Below are positions 11,623-23,643 of a stretch of DNA of 64,000 nucleotides, piece after piece. Position numbers and translations under genes: made by a program. The notes beneath the pieces were generated by a model. It saw nothing but the letters and a program-made list of their open reading frames with translations. It did no database searches and was not told the DNA's origin. The stretch is from Agroathelia rolfsii (lineage: Eukaryota > Basidiomycota > Agaricomycetes > Amylocorticiales > Amylocorticiaceae): NCBI GenBank assembly GCA_018343915.1, contig JABRWF010000001.1, positions 4,526,001-4,590,000 of the forward strand, read 5' to 3'. Numbering within the stretch: position 1 is the first letter of the stretch; each line of letters begins with the position of its first letter.

Positions 11623-12054
11623 ATGAGCACGCGCAAGGGCACCTCTTACAAGCCCAAAGAAGTTCCGGTCCCCTGGGCCACAAAGTCTACTGCATCACCA
11701 CCCGAAGTAACCAGAGAGGTTGCGTCGAGCTCGGCTCCATACTTATCAGAAGAAGAAGAGGAGGAAGAATCCAGTGAAGAAGCCACCTCAACAAAAGCCT
11801 CCCCACCTAAAACCCCAGAAGGAAAAGAAGAAGCACCATCCAAATATCCTTCTCCTTCTGAGTTCTGCCGACAATACACCACTGAAGCCAAATACCCCTT
11901 TTCTCCCATTGTACCCCACCCCTCTCCATCAAAAAGCCGTTGTGAACATTGCCGCAAGAAGAAAAAGGAAGCCACACCAGAAGAACCACCCGAAATGTCG
12001 CTTCCTCAGGAACTCGGTCAGATCCTGGCCCTTTTACAGGCTAACCAGGCCCAC

Positions 12055-12930
12055 TGTCACGACCCGCCAATGCACCCGGCCGCCGAACGTCCCGATCGCG
12101 CACATCGACATTCGCGAACAACTACGACAGAGCCACCGGCGACATCCTCCCTTCTGCATCGCCGTGTGTCCCGTGCATCGGAAGCATTTCCAATGTGTCC
12201 GCCGACGTTTCCCCGGAGCCATGTGCATGGCATCCCTTCGTGCTTCCTTCCCATCACCGATGCGCTTCTGTCCATCAGAGCGTTCCACATGCCAACTGGC
12301 CTTCTCGATGTCAATCCCCGAGTCGCCATGTGCCCGCACCAGCGGATCCTTCCTATCTGGGAAGATTGCGCTTGGACTCTCCTATGATCGCGCTCTGATT
12401 GACAATCAGACCGCCGATAGTTCCGAAGGAATGCATCCCCGCCTTTGTGCACAGCGTGGCATGACTACCAGAGCGCGCGGCGCGTGCTATTACCTATTGT
12501 TCTTATTGTTTTCATGCATTTCTTTATTTATCATTTTCTCGACTACTGTACTTTGTATATATGTACTGTACCTGATGTAGTAGATACAGTAGTCGGAAAA
12601 TTAAGTGTGTATTGCCCTAAACAAGCCTTACACCCGCTGCATAGCCAGCGGTCAACCTGTGGACTCGAGCGTCCTCGAGTATCTTGTTCTGCTCTCTCCC
12701 TCTGGCTTGTCATCCTCTGCTCTACGCCTGATCTCGCCAGACTACCCACACCAACCTGCCGTGCGCTTGTCTGCTCGCCACGACACCCGTATCGCCGCAG
12801 GCCCCAAGATATTGAAGAGGCGACTCCACGAACCCACAGGGCTGCCATCTGGCAGTGAGCAGCTGTAGCAGTTAGCGCTCCAGGGGCATCGCCGCACCGC
12901 CCGAGCTAGCTGCAAAGGCAGCTCTTGACA
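12055..12930. mobile_element. Solo LTR D in GypB-2 gag
   Basis: 876 bp, TGTCACGACC...CTCTTGACA, TSD CCCAC (12050-12054, 12931-12935). Removing it restores the gag frame across QANQA-H-IQMSMEQ. Confidence 0.96.
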
Positions 12931-13107
12931 CCCACATCCAGATGTCAATGGAACAAATGCAGGAGACCCAGGCTCGCTTTGCCAACCTGCTGGAAAGAGA
13001 ACAGCCAGCCCCTGCCACCGTTGCCACTTTGTCCACCCCAAAGGAGATTGGGCAGTCCCCAGAAAAATGGTCAGGAGATTGGTCAAAATATCAGTCCTTC
13101 ATCTTTG

Positions 13108-14980
13108 TGTCAAGGCTTGCGCTCTTGACTTATCCAACAAACACAACCCTCTGTAAGGTATGAGGGTGGGCCGTAAAGCCGGGTTTTATGTGTATTACTT
13201 GGTTGGAGTTTTATCGAACACCCACGTGCTCCCGTTGCTGCCTTTTGTAATAGTGTACCCTAACACTCTACTTTGCGAGGATTGCGTTTGGTACTCTGGA
13301 CTATTGTCTTCCCATGTGCTCTCTTTGCATCAAATAGATTGTTCTGATACTTCTTACTGAGGACAGGCGGCTTAGCCCACCGTGGTCACCAATGTTCGCA
13401 GGGACTTGTTACTGCCCTGGCCTAAATGAATAGGGCTTAATCACGCACAATGCCTCCGTATGTATTCGAGGACTTTTACTTAGGGCCTTCTTATAACAAG
13501 GCTTACGCGTACACTCTTACTAGGCTGTCATGGGTCACTCATGACTCAAACCAACCAAACATATCTAGCCTGGGAAGGCTAGGCAAAGGGGGGGGGGTAC
13601 TACTGATATCTTTAATCTCCCCCAGTAGGGAGGTGCAACTCATGTTTAAAGACCTAGAGGCAAGGTCTCCCACTGTTTCATGAAGGCTTCCATGCAACAT
13701 ATAATCACTGGTATTCTTTAAAGTCCCTTTGCCAGATGGGACATGCTATCTTGGACTAGACACAATTCTTTATACTCCCTGATCCTAGGAGTCCATGTTC
13801 ACACATCATGGTGACACATGCTTTCACTCAGTATTATACTCCCTTAGAGTATGGAGTCACAGCATATCCCCTTAACCTTGGGGTCTAGGTATAACAAGTC
13901 AAAGATGATGATGGGGGGGGTAAAACACACAAGAGAGAGAGTGGGGGATGAGAACTTTCAGGTGTGAGTGAGAATGACTCAGAGGGCAAAAGGTGGTCAA
14001 GCTTGATTGCAAAGGCCCCAAGGGCAGGCCTCTATATACTGTTTACAAGTACTCTAAGAATAGTCCTTAACTCCACATCAAGGGAAATAGAAGAAAGGAA
14101 AGAGAAAGGATCAAGGGAGTTAGAACAGAAGTACAGTATGGGAAAGATCAAAGATGAAAGAAGCATCAAAGATGGGAGAAGCAAATCAATGATGTACATC
14201 AGAAGATCAGGAAGCAAACCCAAATGAAGTACAGTACCATATGAACAATGTAGCAATAAACCCAAAATAAAGAAATAAATCCTATGCACTCAAATCAAAA
14301 GATATAAATTCAAGAAAAATAGTAGAAAATACAGAAAAATTAGGAGAACAAGATAGGCCATAAGATCAACTCATGACATAGGCTACCGTAGAGGCTTTAT
14401 GCTTAGCAAGGGGGGGGAATTTAGAGAGAGAGTGGAGGGGCTAGGATGTGTACAAGCCTGAAGGCGAGATGATATATTAGTAATATGTAGTAAGTACAAG
14501 AGGGGGGATGCCCTTACCTGAAGGCAAGAAGGTCGAAGCTAAGGTTCAGGTAAGGGTTACATGCTTGTATTTATACATAAATGAAAGGGCCCGTGCACAG
14601 CCTTATTGGTCTGTGCGCAGCCAGGGTTCGTAAGCAGGAATATGTAGTAATGCAGGGGCAGTGCTTTGTGACTAAGTCCAATGAGCAACCAATTGGAGTG
14701 ATGAGTCTAGTACTCCTTAGTAATCGCACAGTGATCGGAACAACCCTGGTTCCTGAGTCTAGACCTTTTGATGAAAAGGAATGATCTAGACTCCGCCTTC
14801 CTAATATACTCTTGTCACAAGTACTCCTGTCACGTGGGGCTAACACAGCCAGTCACATATGCGTCAAGATGTCGCCTGCAAGGTATTTCGTCCATATCTC
14901 AATGAATAAAAATCGTAAAAATACAATAAAAATATGTACATGTTCGTAAAGAAAAGGCGAAAAATGTCCAACTCATAACA
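13108..14980 (-). mobile_element. Solo LTR A in GypB-2 gag, itself holding a solo E
   Basis: Minus-oriented LTR A (TGTTATGAG at 14980, CCTTGACA at 13108), about 1015 bp without the nested LTR E. TSD CTTTG (13103-13107) versus CTTCG (14981-14985), one transition apart. GypB-3 reads CTTCG here. Confidence 0.94.
13526..14378 (-). mobile_element. Solo LTR E inside the solo LTR A
   Basis: 853 bp, TGTCATGGG...ACTCATGACA, TSD TAGGC (13521-13525, 14379-14383). Minus orientation is inferred from the TGTCATGAGTTGA start shared with the copy at 23644. It has a TATATAG box (minus, near 14035) followed by a CAAGCTTGACCACC stretch resembling the primer motif. Confidence 0.9.
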
Positions 14981-15841
14981 CTTCGGGTTTGAGAACCATA
15001 TCAAACTCAACCCAAAGATTTACGCCTCAGACTATACAAAGGCACGCTATTTTGTAGGACTGTTAGAAGGGGCTCCAAAAGCCTGGAGTCAAAAATTCGA
15101 CAACGCTATTGACACCAAAGGTTTCAACTTTGAAAGAGACCTCTACGCCAAATTCAAGGCACTATATGGCATAAGAGACTTCGGAAGAATTGCCCTGCAA
15201 AAGCTTCAAGACCTAAAGCAAGGAACCTCCTCAGTGGTAGATTTCACAGCCGCTTTCTCTACCCTTGCGAATCAGACCAAACTATCTAGCGAGGATCTCA
15301 GGGTCTGGTATTGGCAAGCTCTCTCTCCCAAAATCAAGGGAGTTATTGGCGGATATCCAAAGGAGCGCCGAGATTCACTAGAACACCTGATGGAGGCTGC
15401 AGTGGACACTGAAGAAGGGCTCCGCAATGCAGGGATCTAGACGGACGGATGGAAACCACGTCCTCACTTCCAGAACCAGGGGACAGCAACTAACCCTATC
15501 ACAATTAATGCTGTCCAAACCCCTCCCGCTACGCCAAGTACAGCTACCCAGGCATCCCGCCAACCCCCTCGAGACCTAAGTATGGTGCAGTGTTACAACT
15601 GCCAACAATGGGGACATTTTGCCTCCAACTGCACCAACCCTCGAGTCTCGAGGTATCAGGGATCTAGACCAAGGGTCCAAGCAACAACGTTAATGATAAC
15701 ATCTCCACCATCTGTGGACCAACTAGGAGCACCTGCTACATCAGACGATGTCAATGAGGGGTCCTCTATAATGACAATGGCAGACCTACAAGCCCTAGTT
15801 GAGCAACAAGCCATGGCATTGGCAGCCTTCAAAGATAAAGC

Positions 15842-15848
15842 GGGTTTT
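15842..15848 (+). promoter_or_regulatory. Putative -1 frameshift heptamer of GypB-2
   Basis: Gag reads GCG GGT TTT TAG, and the heptamer GGGTTTT immediately precedes the stop. A -1 slip gives TTA GAA GGG and enters the protease frame. Confidence 0.72.
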
Positions 15849-15849
15849 T

Positions 15850-17700
15850 AGAAGGGTCGACGGAAAGGGCCATTTCAGCTGACCCTTACTTATCAAATAG
15901 ATTTTCTTCTTTTCTTTCTTGCAATTCTGTTTCCATTTCTGGTGCGCATGGACAGCACCTTCACATTCCCATTATGTTCCATGGACAATTTTCCTCTCTT
16001 GTAACATTAGCTATGATTGATTCTGGAGCCTCCTCTTCATTTATTCACTCTTGCTTTATAAAAGAAAATAAGATAAAGACAAAAAAATTACCTCGCACTA
16101 TTCCTGTATATAACATAGACAATTTGCTCAATGCACAAGACAGTATCAAAGAAATAGTCATTCTTGAAACAAGCATTGGTGGGATCCAAAAGAAGCTTCC
16201 ATTTCTAGTCATGGACATTGGACCCGAAAATGTGATCTTAGGCATAGACTGGCTCCAGTTGGAAAACCCGGTAATTGATTGGTCAGCAGGAAAAGTCACA
16301 CACCCCGACCGCTTAACCATTGCTTCCAACCTTTTACCAGAATGGGCATCAGAATTTTCATCAGTATTCTCTAAAGAAGCCTCCCAGAGAATGCTACTCT
16401 GAAAACCCTGGGATCACAAAATCGAGCTCAAGGACGGTGCGCAACTCCGAAGAAGCAAGGCCTACCCACTTTTGGTAAAAGAAGAAGAAGCATTAGTAGA
16501 TTACCTCAAGGAGAACCTTGAAAAAGGATACATCAGGAAATCTGAAAGCCTGATTGCCGCCCCTATGTTCTTTGTCCCAAAAAAGAATAGTACACTTTGC
16601 CTAGTCCAGGACTACCGCAAGCTCAATGCGGAAACAATTGAGAATACGTACCCCCTTCCCCTTATTTCCAAGCTCCAGGACAAGATGACCAAGTTCCAGA
16701 TGTTTTGCAAGATCGACCTACGATGGGGTTTTAACAACATCCGAATCCGAGAAGGGGATGAATACAAAGCTGCCTTTATTACCAACAAGGGACTTTTTGA
16801 ACCTACAGTAATGACCTTTGGTTTATGTAACACACCAGCAACAATGCAAACCATGATGGATGACCTTTTCTATAGGCTCAACCAACTAGGATGGCTAGTT
16901 CACTATATTGATGATATTATCATTGGTGCACAAACCAAGGCCAAACTTCGAAAGCATGTTCTAGAAGCTCTAGGTATCCTCAAAGCAAATGACCTGTTTG
17001 CCAATCTAGAGAAATTTGAATACAACATCCCTGAGGTCAATATCCTTGGCGCCCTCATTTCCTTCGGCTCGATACGAATGACCCTAGAAAAAGTCAAAGC
17101 GGTTCTAGACTGGCCTACCCCTCAGAAAGTCTCTGACATCCGGCATTTCCACGGACTTGCAAATTACTACCGTTACTTCATCCGGAACTTCGCTCAAATA
17201 TGCAAACCCCTAGATCGCTTAACCGGTAAAGTTGAATGGAAATGGGACAAGGAAGAACAGGATGCATTCAACAGTTTGAAAAGGGCTTTTACTTCGGCAC
17301 CAGTACTGGGAGTATATTCACAAACAGCAGAAACATGGTTGGAAACCGACACTTCCAATTTCGCGACGGGGGCAGTACTACTTCAGAAACAGGGAGACAA
17401 CTCTTGGTGACCAATTGCATTTCTTTCCCAGGCAATGAACAATGCCGAACAAAACTATGACATTTGGGACAAAGAGATGTTAGGTATTATTAGGGCCCTG
17501 GATGCATGGAGACACTACCTTATTGGCTTACCCCACCCATTCAAGATTCGGACCAACCATAAGAATTTAGAGTATTGGAAAACGGTGCAAAACTTGACAC
17601 ACCGCCAAGCAAGGTGGTCCTTGTTCCTTTCTGAGTTCCGCTTCACAATCTCGTATCTCCGGGGATCAGAAAATGGATGAGCGGATCCGCTCTCTCACCG
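15850..17700 (+). pseudogene. GypB-2 pol: protease, RT and RNase H
   Basis: The -1 frame relative to gag. Retropepsin MIDSGASSSF is near 16013. RT has motif A FCKIDLRWGF and motif C YIDDIIIG (16904-16927), both with catalytic Asp intact. RNase H starts at LETDTSNFATGAVLL. Nonsense codons are TGA 16400-16402 (homologues have Arg), TGA 17408-17410 (after DNSW, shared with GypB-3) and TGA 17678-17680. All three fit CGA-to-TGA. It makes cDNA from element RNA (family knowledge). Confidence 0.92.
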
Positions 17701-19384
17701 ACCCAACTTCCAACGCACCGATGAAGAAGATAACTTAGATCAGGTTGTTCTAGACCCAAAACTATTCCAAATCAATGCAGCAAGAAGGGGATATGTGGAA
17801 ATCCAGGGGGAAAAGAACATTCTAGACCGAATCAGAGGAAAAGCCAGAGATGCGGAAATCGCAAATGCCCTAGGACTAGTCAAGGAACTCAGGCCGGTGA
17901 AACTCCAAAAGGGGCTAGAGGAATAGAATGAGGAGAATGGCCTAATCCTACACCTTGGAAAGGTTTACGTACCACGAGATACCCCACTCTGCAATGACAT
18001 TATCCATCTCCATCATGACGTCCCATCAGCCGGCCACCCCAGCTGACACAAGACACTTGAACTCGTGTCTAGGAACTATTGGTGGCCAGGGCTAACTAAA
18101 TCCATCAATGATTACGTCGCTTCATGCCCAAGCTACCTTGCCTCTAAGACAGCCCGATCTATGCCCGTAGGACCTTTGGCACCCTTGCCAACCCCTGAAA
18201 GACCTTGGGAACATGTCACTTCTGACATGATCATAAAACTCCCAGAATCCCAGGGCTTTGACTCCATTTTGGTAGTAGTGGACAGGCTAACAAAGATGTG
18301 TCACCTAATCCCCTGTGTGGAAGCAATCACGGCGTCAGAAATGGTAGATCTATACCTGGCACATATCTTCTAGTTACATGGCTTACCCCATCAATGGACT
18401 TTGGACCGAGGACCCCAGTTTGCAGGAAAAGTAATGAGGGAAATCCATAAGCGGTTAGAAATCAAAACCTCCCTCTCAACCATATATCACCCTCAATCCA
18501 ATGGACAAACTGAGCGACTCAATCAGGAAGTTGAGGTTTACCTCAGAAATTATGTTTCTCATTGGCAGGACAATTGGGCTGGTCTCTTACCACTTGCAGA
18601 ATTCGCACTGAACAATTACCAACAAGCATCCACGGGGTCTTCCCCCTTCAAAATGAATTACGGATTTTCACCTTGGATAAACCTTACAACAGCAGGAATT
18701 CCTAGTACGGAAGGAGCCCAGTTATGGACAGAAAAGGTCAAAGAGTTGCAAGAAGACATAAAGTTAGCCTTAGATCACACAGCTAGCCGAATGAAGTACT
18801 TCTTCGACAAACACACAGCAGAAATCCCAAAGTATGTGGTCGGAAATAAAGTGTGGCTAAGCATGGAAAACATCAAGCTGGCTCAACCTTCAAAAAAGCT
18901 CTCGGCAAAATGGATTGGTCCCTACAAAATCACGGAGCTCATCGGAAATCAAGTGGTCTGGCTTGCAATTCCGAAGAGATGGACAATTCATGACGTGTTT
19001 CATGTATCCCTAATCAAACCTCACGTCCAAGTAGAGTCCAGACCCCTTGCCCCCATCCCAGAAGTTGTTGAAGTAGAAGGAGAAGAAGAGCATGAGGTTC
19101 TACGCATCAAGGATAGCCACCTAAGCCCAAGAATGAAGAAGCTGGAATATTTGGTCGAATGGAAGGGATACTCAGGAGAGGATTCGTGGGAAAAGGAAAC
19201 CAACATTACTAATGCCCCGAAATTAATCAAGGAATTCCACAAAAAGAACCCCAAAGCACCTAAACACCTTTCAGCTGCAGTCTTTGCAGATCTTCCATTC
19301 CGACCAATCAAAAATTTCACAGAAACAACGGAGAAAATTGGAGGAACATGGGAACTTGGGATGTTCCGGAGGAAATCCCCTTAG
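17701..19384 (+). pseudogene. GypB-2 integrase with chromodomain
   Basis: The HHCC finger is damaged (HHD...GHP...CPSY, second Cys changed to Tyr). The DDE core is kept: TSDMIIKLPESQG, TLDRGPQFAG, GQTERLNQEVEVYL. The GPY/F-like region and chromodomain YLVEWKGYSGEDSWEKE follow, ending TAG 19382-19384. Nonsense codons lie near 17924 (TAG, shared with GypB-3), near 18043 (TGA) and at 18371-18373 (TAG). The last 327 codons from 18401 are open. Confidence 0.92.
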
Positions 19385-19395
19385 GAAGGGGGTAA

Positions 19396-20248
19396 TGTCA
19401 TGAGAAGGGAAATTTTGCGGATTTTTCGAGTATTTTCTTGTAATATTTGGACTAGTATTTATGGAGTTATGATATTTTCTTTTTCTTTTTCTTTTTCTCT
19501 CATTTTCTTATTTTTCTTATAAAATTACCCTTTAAGGGCATAGACTGTGGGCAGTGCAGTGGTCATGTGATTGGCCCTCATGTGTTCCAAGCCGCATGTT
19601 ACAGGAGTAATCTTGGGGCTGTGCGAACTTCTACTTCACCATCATGCATAGCCTAGGAACACAGCCTTCCTTTCCCTGAACTATTCCTAACAGTTACCGG
19701 TACTGGTCCGGAAACGGATCTCCATACGGATGCCCAGTGGAGTTAGGGTAAACATTCTTTCCCAACATTGCCACCCTTATGCTTCTATTTCCCTCTGCGC
19801 ACAGACCATCTATACTGTGCACGGACCATTCTATAGTAGTATAAATAGTGCATGTAACTTGTCCTGAAGAGCTCAGCTTTAACCTCTTCACCTTCAGGCA
19901 AGTATAGGTTTTGTACCCCCCTATCTAGAGATTACTAATAAAAACTTCACCTTTAGGGTTTACTATTGGCCTAGAGCCAGGTTCCTAGCCACTTCCCTCT
20001 CTCTCTCTCTCACTATTAGGAGGCGGTGCAAATCCCCTCATAAGTACGCATGTGATATTCATAAGAACAATGTAAGGAAGTAGGCAGAGTACCCGGCGCA
20101 CCCTCAATAGATAAAGGGACTGCGTATCTGTGGGAAAACCAACTTCTTTAGGTACTAGATTTATTGTTAAGAAAGTTTATTGTTTGGTTGTGGTATAAGT
20201 AGGCTCACTACGCCCAACGTATCATAGTCAAGGAGTAGACCCTTGACA
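19396..20248 (+). repeat. 3' LTR B of GypB-2
   Basis: 853 bp, preceded by the purine tract gaagggggtaa. The TATA, primer hairpin and CT repeat match the 5' copy. The loop reads AGCTTTAACCT, a transition inside the primer motif. Confidence 0.95.
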
Positions 20249-20670
20249 ATTTCCAGCATCTAACCCAGAAATTGTTCAAAACCTGCTGATATAGTGGGGG
20301 AGGAAGGGCAAGTAACTGCAGGTATGCAAGTACAAGGAGTGGGTATTGGTGTTCAAACTCTTAGGGTGATAATGGGGGTAGGGATACATGAACAAGTGCA
20401 GAATGTGATAGATTCTAGAGTAGGTTTAGGTTCTCAATAGTCAGACAGAGAGGGGTACAGCTCTTCTTCCACTTCTTCATTGTTGTCTTCTTCTTCCTCC
20501 TCTGATTCTTCAGGGGTAGCAGGTTTAGGAGGGGAAGGGGCTTTTGGTGGTGTTGGAACCTTTAGTAGTTGAGAAAAGGTGGGTTAGGGAGTAGGTATGG
20601 ATACAGAAGGACAAGTGGAGGTTTTGGCAGTGGGTTGTGCAGGTGCCTTTCCTTTTCTGGATTGGCTCAT

Positions 20671-21091
20671 AAACAGTGGAGCAAAGGCTCAACACACAGA
20701 TTTTTCTTCTTCAAACTTAAGGCAGTAAGCCGACCACCTTCTGGTAACATAATGAAAAGCATATAGTAAAATGCACACAAAAACTAAGCAGTTTTGCACC
20801 TTTGGTAAGGTGTCCCTAGAAGTAGTAGACTAACTCTACACTAGTGCCTTTGGGTAACGACACAAGTGTTCCCTGGAAGTACAGGTTCTAACAAGCCTAA
20901 ATCTAAATAGGTTGAAATAGAGGGTTTTAATCTCTACCAATTGCTTCCACAAACAGTTTGGGGTTTTTGTATGCTTACAAATGAGAAAAATAAAAGGGAG
21001 TTCTTGGCTTATGCTAATTTAGCAGATGTCTAGAACTACACACCTAGAGCAAAGGCTCAACAGGTGGTTTTAGGTATTAGCTTTGACCTAA
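20671..21091 (-). other. GypA-1 leader with self-complementary PBS
   Basis: On the minus strand, AGGTCAAAGCTAA (21077-21089) starts 2 nt after the LTR end and is a 13-nt perfect complement of the loop motif in its own 5' LTR (21648-21660). The remainder is non-coding and matches the GypA-2 leader. Confidence 0.75.
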
Positions 21092-22830
21092 TGTCAAGGC
21101 TTATGCTCTTGACTATACCAAATAAGACAACCTGCTTGTAAGGTACACAGGTGGGCTGTAAGGCTGGGTTTTACATCTGTGACTGGTTTGGTATTTTATT
21201 GAGTGCTCACATACTCCTGTTGCTACTAGTTATAATAGTGTATTCTTGTTTTACTATGCTAGGATAGCATTTGGTACTCTGGTCCTAAGACTTCCTGTGT
21301 GCTTCTCTTTGCATCTAATAAAAGTTCGAATACCTCTTACTCAGGATAGGTAGCTTAGCCCTCCATGATCAATAAACACTCACTAGGTCTTTTTACTGCC
21401 TAGGCCTAACTAAATAGGACTTTTGTATCATATGCAGTGCCTCTACTGTATTGAGGACTTATACTTATTGCCTTCTTGTATCAAGGCCTACAGGTATACT
21501 TACTAAGATGCCCTTAAGGCCTTACACTTAATAAGATAAGGGGGAGAGAGGGGAAGGTAGGCTAGGATGTGTAAACCTGAAGGCAAGATATATTAGCTTT
21601 ATGTAGAGAATACAAAGTGGGGGGGGTGCCCTTACCTGAAGGTAAGAAGGTCAAAGCTAAGGTTCAGGTAAAGGTTACATGCTTGTATTTATACATAATT
21701 GAAAGAGCCTATGTGTCATGAGTAGGGAATTTTCGCCGATTTTTCGGTTATTTTCTTGTATTATTTGGACTATTATTTAATTAGTTATTACATTTTCTTT
21801 TCTTTTCCTTTATTTCTCTTATAAGAATTACCCTTTAAGGGCGTGGACTGTGGGCAGTGCAGTGGTCATGTGATTGGCCCTCACATGTTCCAAGCCACAC
21901 GTCACAGGAGTAATCTCGGGGCTGCGCGTACTTCTATTTCACCATCACGCACAGCCTAGGAACGCAGACTTCCTTCCCTGATCAATTCCTAATGGTTACC
22001 GGTACCGGTCCGGAAACGGATCTCCACACGGATGCCCGGTGGAGTTAGGCTAAAAGATCTTCCCCTGCATTGCCACATCTATGCTTCTATTTCCCTCTGT
22101 GTACAGACCAACAAAGCTGCACACGGACCCTTCCATAGTAGTATAAATAGTGCATGTAACTTGTCCTGAAGAGCTCAGCTTCGACCTCTTTGCCTTCAGG
22201 CAAGTAATAAAGTTTGTATTCATTAAATAGATTACTAAATCAAATCTTTGCCTTCAGGGTATTTCCTTTTGGCCTAGGCCCCTCTGTCCTAGCCTCTCTC
22301 TCCCTCTCTCTCTCTCTCTACTTTACTTGTAGGTGGTGTAAATCCCCCAGATGTGTGCATGTGAATAAGAGCAACGATTACGTAAGAGATAAGAAAGTAC
22401 CCGGTGCACCCTCAATAGATAAAGGGATTGCGTACCTGTGGGAACACTCTTACGTAGGTACTTTAGTATTTAGTGTTAGGGAGTGTATTGTTTGATTATA
22501 TGCACAAGTAGGCCCTTCATGCCCAACGTCGCATAGTCAAGAAGTATACCCTTGACACTATGCACAGCCTTGATAGTCTATACATAGCCAGGGTTCATAA
22601 GCAGGAACATGTAAAATGTAGAGGCAGTGCTTTGCAACTAAGTCCAATGAGCAACCAATCAGAGTGATGAGTCTAGTACTCCTTAATAATCACACAGTAA
22701 TCAGAATGACCCTGGTTCCTGAGTCTAGACTTTTGATGAAAAGGAATAGTCTAGACTCCGCTTTTCTAATATACTCTTGTCACGAGCACTCCTGTCATAT
22801 GGGGCTAACACAGCTAGTCACACACATGTC
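21092..22830 (-). repeat. 5' LTR A of GypA-1, incomplete
   Basis: It ends at 21092 (minus CCTTGACA). It is split by solo B 21714-22557 and cut at 22830 by an LTR B copy. About 890 bp are visible and the first ~120 bp lie beyond the later insertions. Primer hairpin on the minus strand at about 21631-21671. Confidence 0.87.
21714..22557 (+). mobile_element. Solo LTR B in the GypA-1 5' LTR
   Basis: 844 bp, TGTCATGAGTAGG...CCTTGACA, TSD CTATG (21709-21713, 22558-22562). Hairpin near 22161-22203 with AGCTTCGACCT, CT repeat near 22300. Confidence 0.95.
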
Positions 22831-22927
22831 TGTCAAGGGTCTACTCCTTGACTATGTTACGTTAGGTGTGGGGAGCCTACTTGTGACACAACCAAATAAT
22901 AGGCCTGCTTAACACTAAGACTAAGTA
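22831..22927 (-). mobile_element. LTR B fragment hosting Mar-1
   Basis: It starts TGTCAAGGG on the plus strand (the LTR end, minus orientation) and matches the first ~95 bp of other reversed LTR B copies. It is then interrupted at TA 22926-22927 by Mar-1. The rest lies beyond the right edge. The candidate TSD ATGTC (22826-22830) cannot be checked. Solo LTR or a whole GypB cannot be decided. Confidence 0.8.
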
Positions 22928-23643
22928 CACTGAGTAACAAAACTATCTCAATGTTTGCATTTTTTACAATTTTTGATCTATATCTCCAGAAATAAAATAC
23001 TTAAAATTATACTAAAAATACTCCTATCAAGTATACCATATCTGCTTTAAATCAAGCCCTAGGTCATGTGATTTGGTCAATAAACCATAGAGTTATGTAT
23101 TATTCTTTCAAGGGGTATCATTGAGACAGTTTTGTTGCTGACATTTTCAAAATACAAATTTTATTAAATTTAGTATCTAGTATATCCTTCTTTTGCTTTT
23201 ATCACCTCTGCCACCCTTCTAGGCATACTCTCAATCAACTTTTGACAAATAGATACTGGAATAGCATCCCACTCCTTCTCTATCCTCTCCCAAAGCCTAG
23301 TAAGTGATGATGTAGGCTCATCATAGTTTGCTAGCTTTCTTTTGAGGTGATCCTATAGATGCTCAATAGGATTGAGGTCTGGGGAGTTAGCAGGCCACTC
23401 TATAACTTCCAATTCATGGTTTTCAAACCATTTCATGGCTAGTTTGCTCTTATGTTTAGGGTCATTATCCTGCTGAAATATAGTATTGTTAGTATTTTTA
23501 CCCTATAACTCCATACTATCCTGGAGTTCATCCTCTAAAATAGACACATAGACTTCTGAGTCCATTTTCCCAATAATCCTGGTTGTATATCCAGCCCCAT
23601 CCCATCCAAAACATCCCCACAATATAATGTTTCCACCACCAAA

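Larger units (their letters stand above)
11623..15851 (+). pseudogene. GypB-2 gag, split by solo D and solo A
   Basis: Pieces 11623-12054, 12936-13107 and 14986-15851 join in one frame. The start is ATG 11623 (MSTRKGTSYKPKEVP), matching GypB-3. The order is an acidic/Pro-rich N-terminus, a heptad region (MSLPQELGQILALLQANQA), a capsid segment (FVGLLEGAPKAWSQKF) and a CCHC knuckle (CYNCQQWGHFASNC, near 15595). It ends GF-TAG at 15849-15851. One nonsense TAG at 15438-15440 replaces a Trp present in GypB-3. Confidence 0.9.
9419..20248 (+). mobile_element. GypB-2, complete Ty3/Gypsy chromovirus
   Basis: Both LTRs, leader, gag, pol and a purine tract (gaagggggtaa) are present. TSD ATTTC at 9414-9418 and 20249-20253. 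Four later insertions (solo D, solo D, solo A holding solo E) interrupt it; without them it is about 7.2 kb. Several nonsense codons and the loss of an integrase zinc-binding Cys make it non-autonomous. Confidence 0.95.
6496..20670 (-). pseudogene. GypA-1 gag in four pieces
   Basis: Gag starts at ATG 20670 (MSQSRKGKAP) and ends TGA at 6496-6498. Pieces are 20254-20670, 9359-9418, 8293-8379 and 6496-7441, separated by GypB-2, solo F and solo B. The N-terminus is Pro/Ser/Glu-rich. The capsid part shows LLEGRPRRWSEKW and FEDFYKAFQGLYSS. The zinc knuckle near 6740 (CFYCG..GHP) carries a stop. Several C-to-T-type stops are present. GypA-2 gag is the best template for alignment. Confidence 0.82.
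6427..22830 (-). mobile_element. GypA-1, outermost minus-strand Gypsy element
   Basis: This is the host of the left half of the nest. Visible parts are the gag-pol junction (6427-6510), gag in four pieces, leader with PBS and most of the 5' LTR A. Its left continuation is displaced by GypC-1, and the first ~120 bp of its 5' LTR by the LTR B at 22831. Gag matches GypA-2. Insertions carry TSDs TTTCC, CAACT, ATTTC and CTATG. Confidence 0.88.

Noticed and set aside
13900..13925. Homopolymer and GA/CT microsatellites as independent regulatory elements
   Set aside because: They recur at fixed places within LTR families and are better treated as parts of those LTRs.
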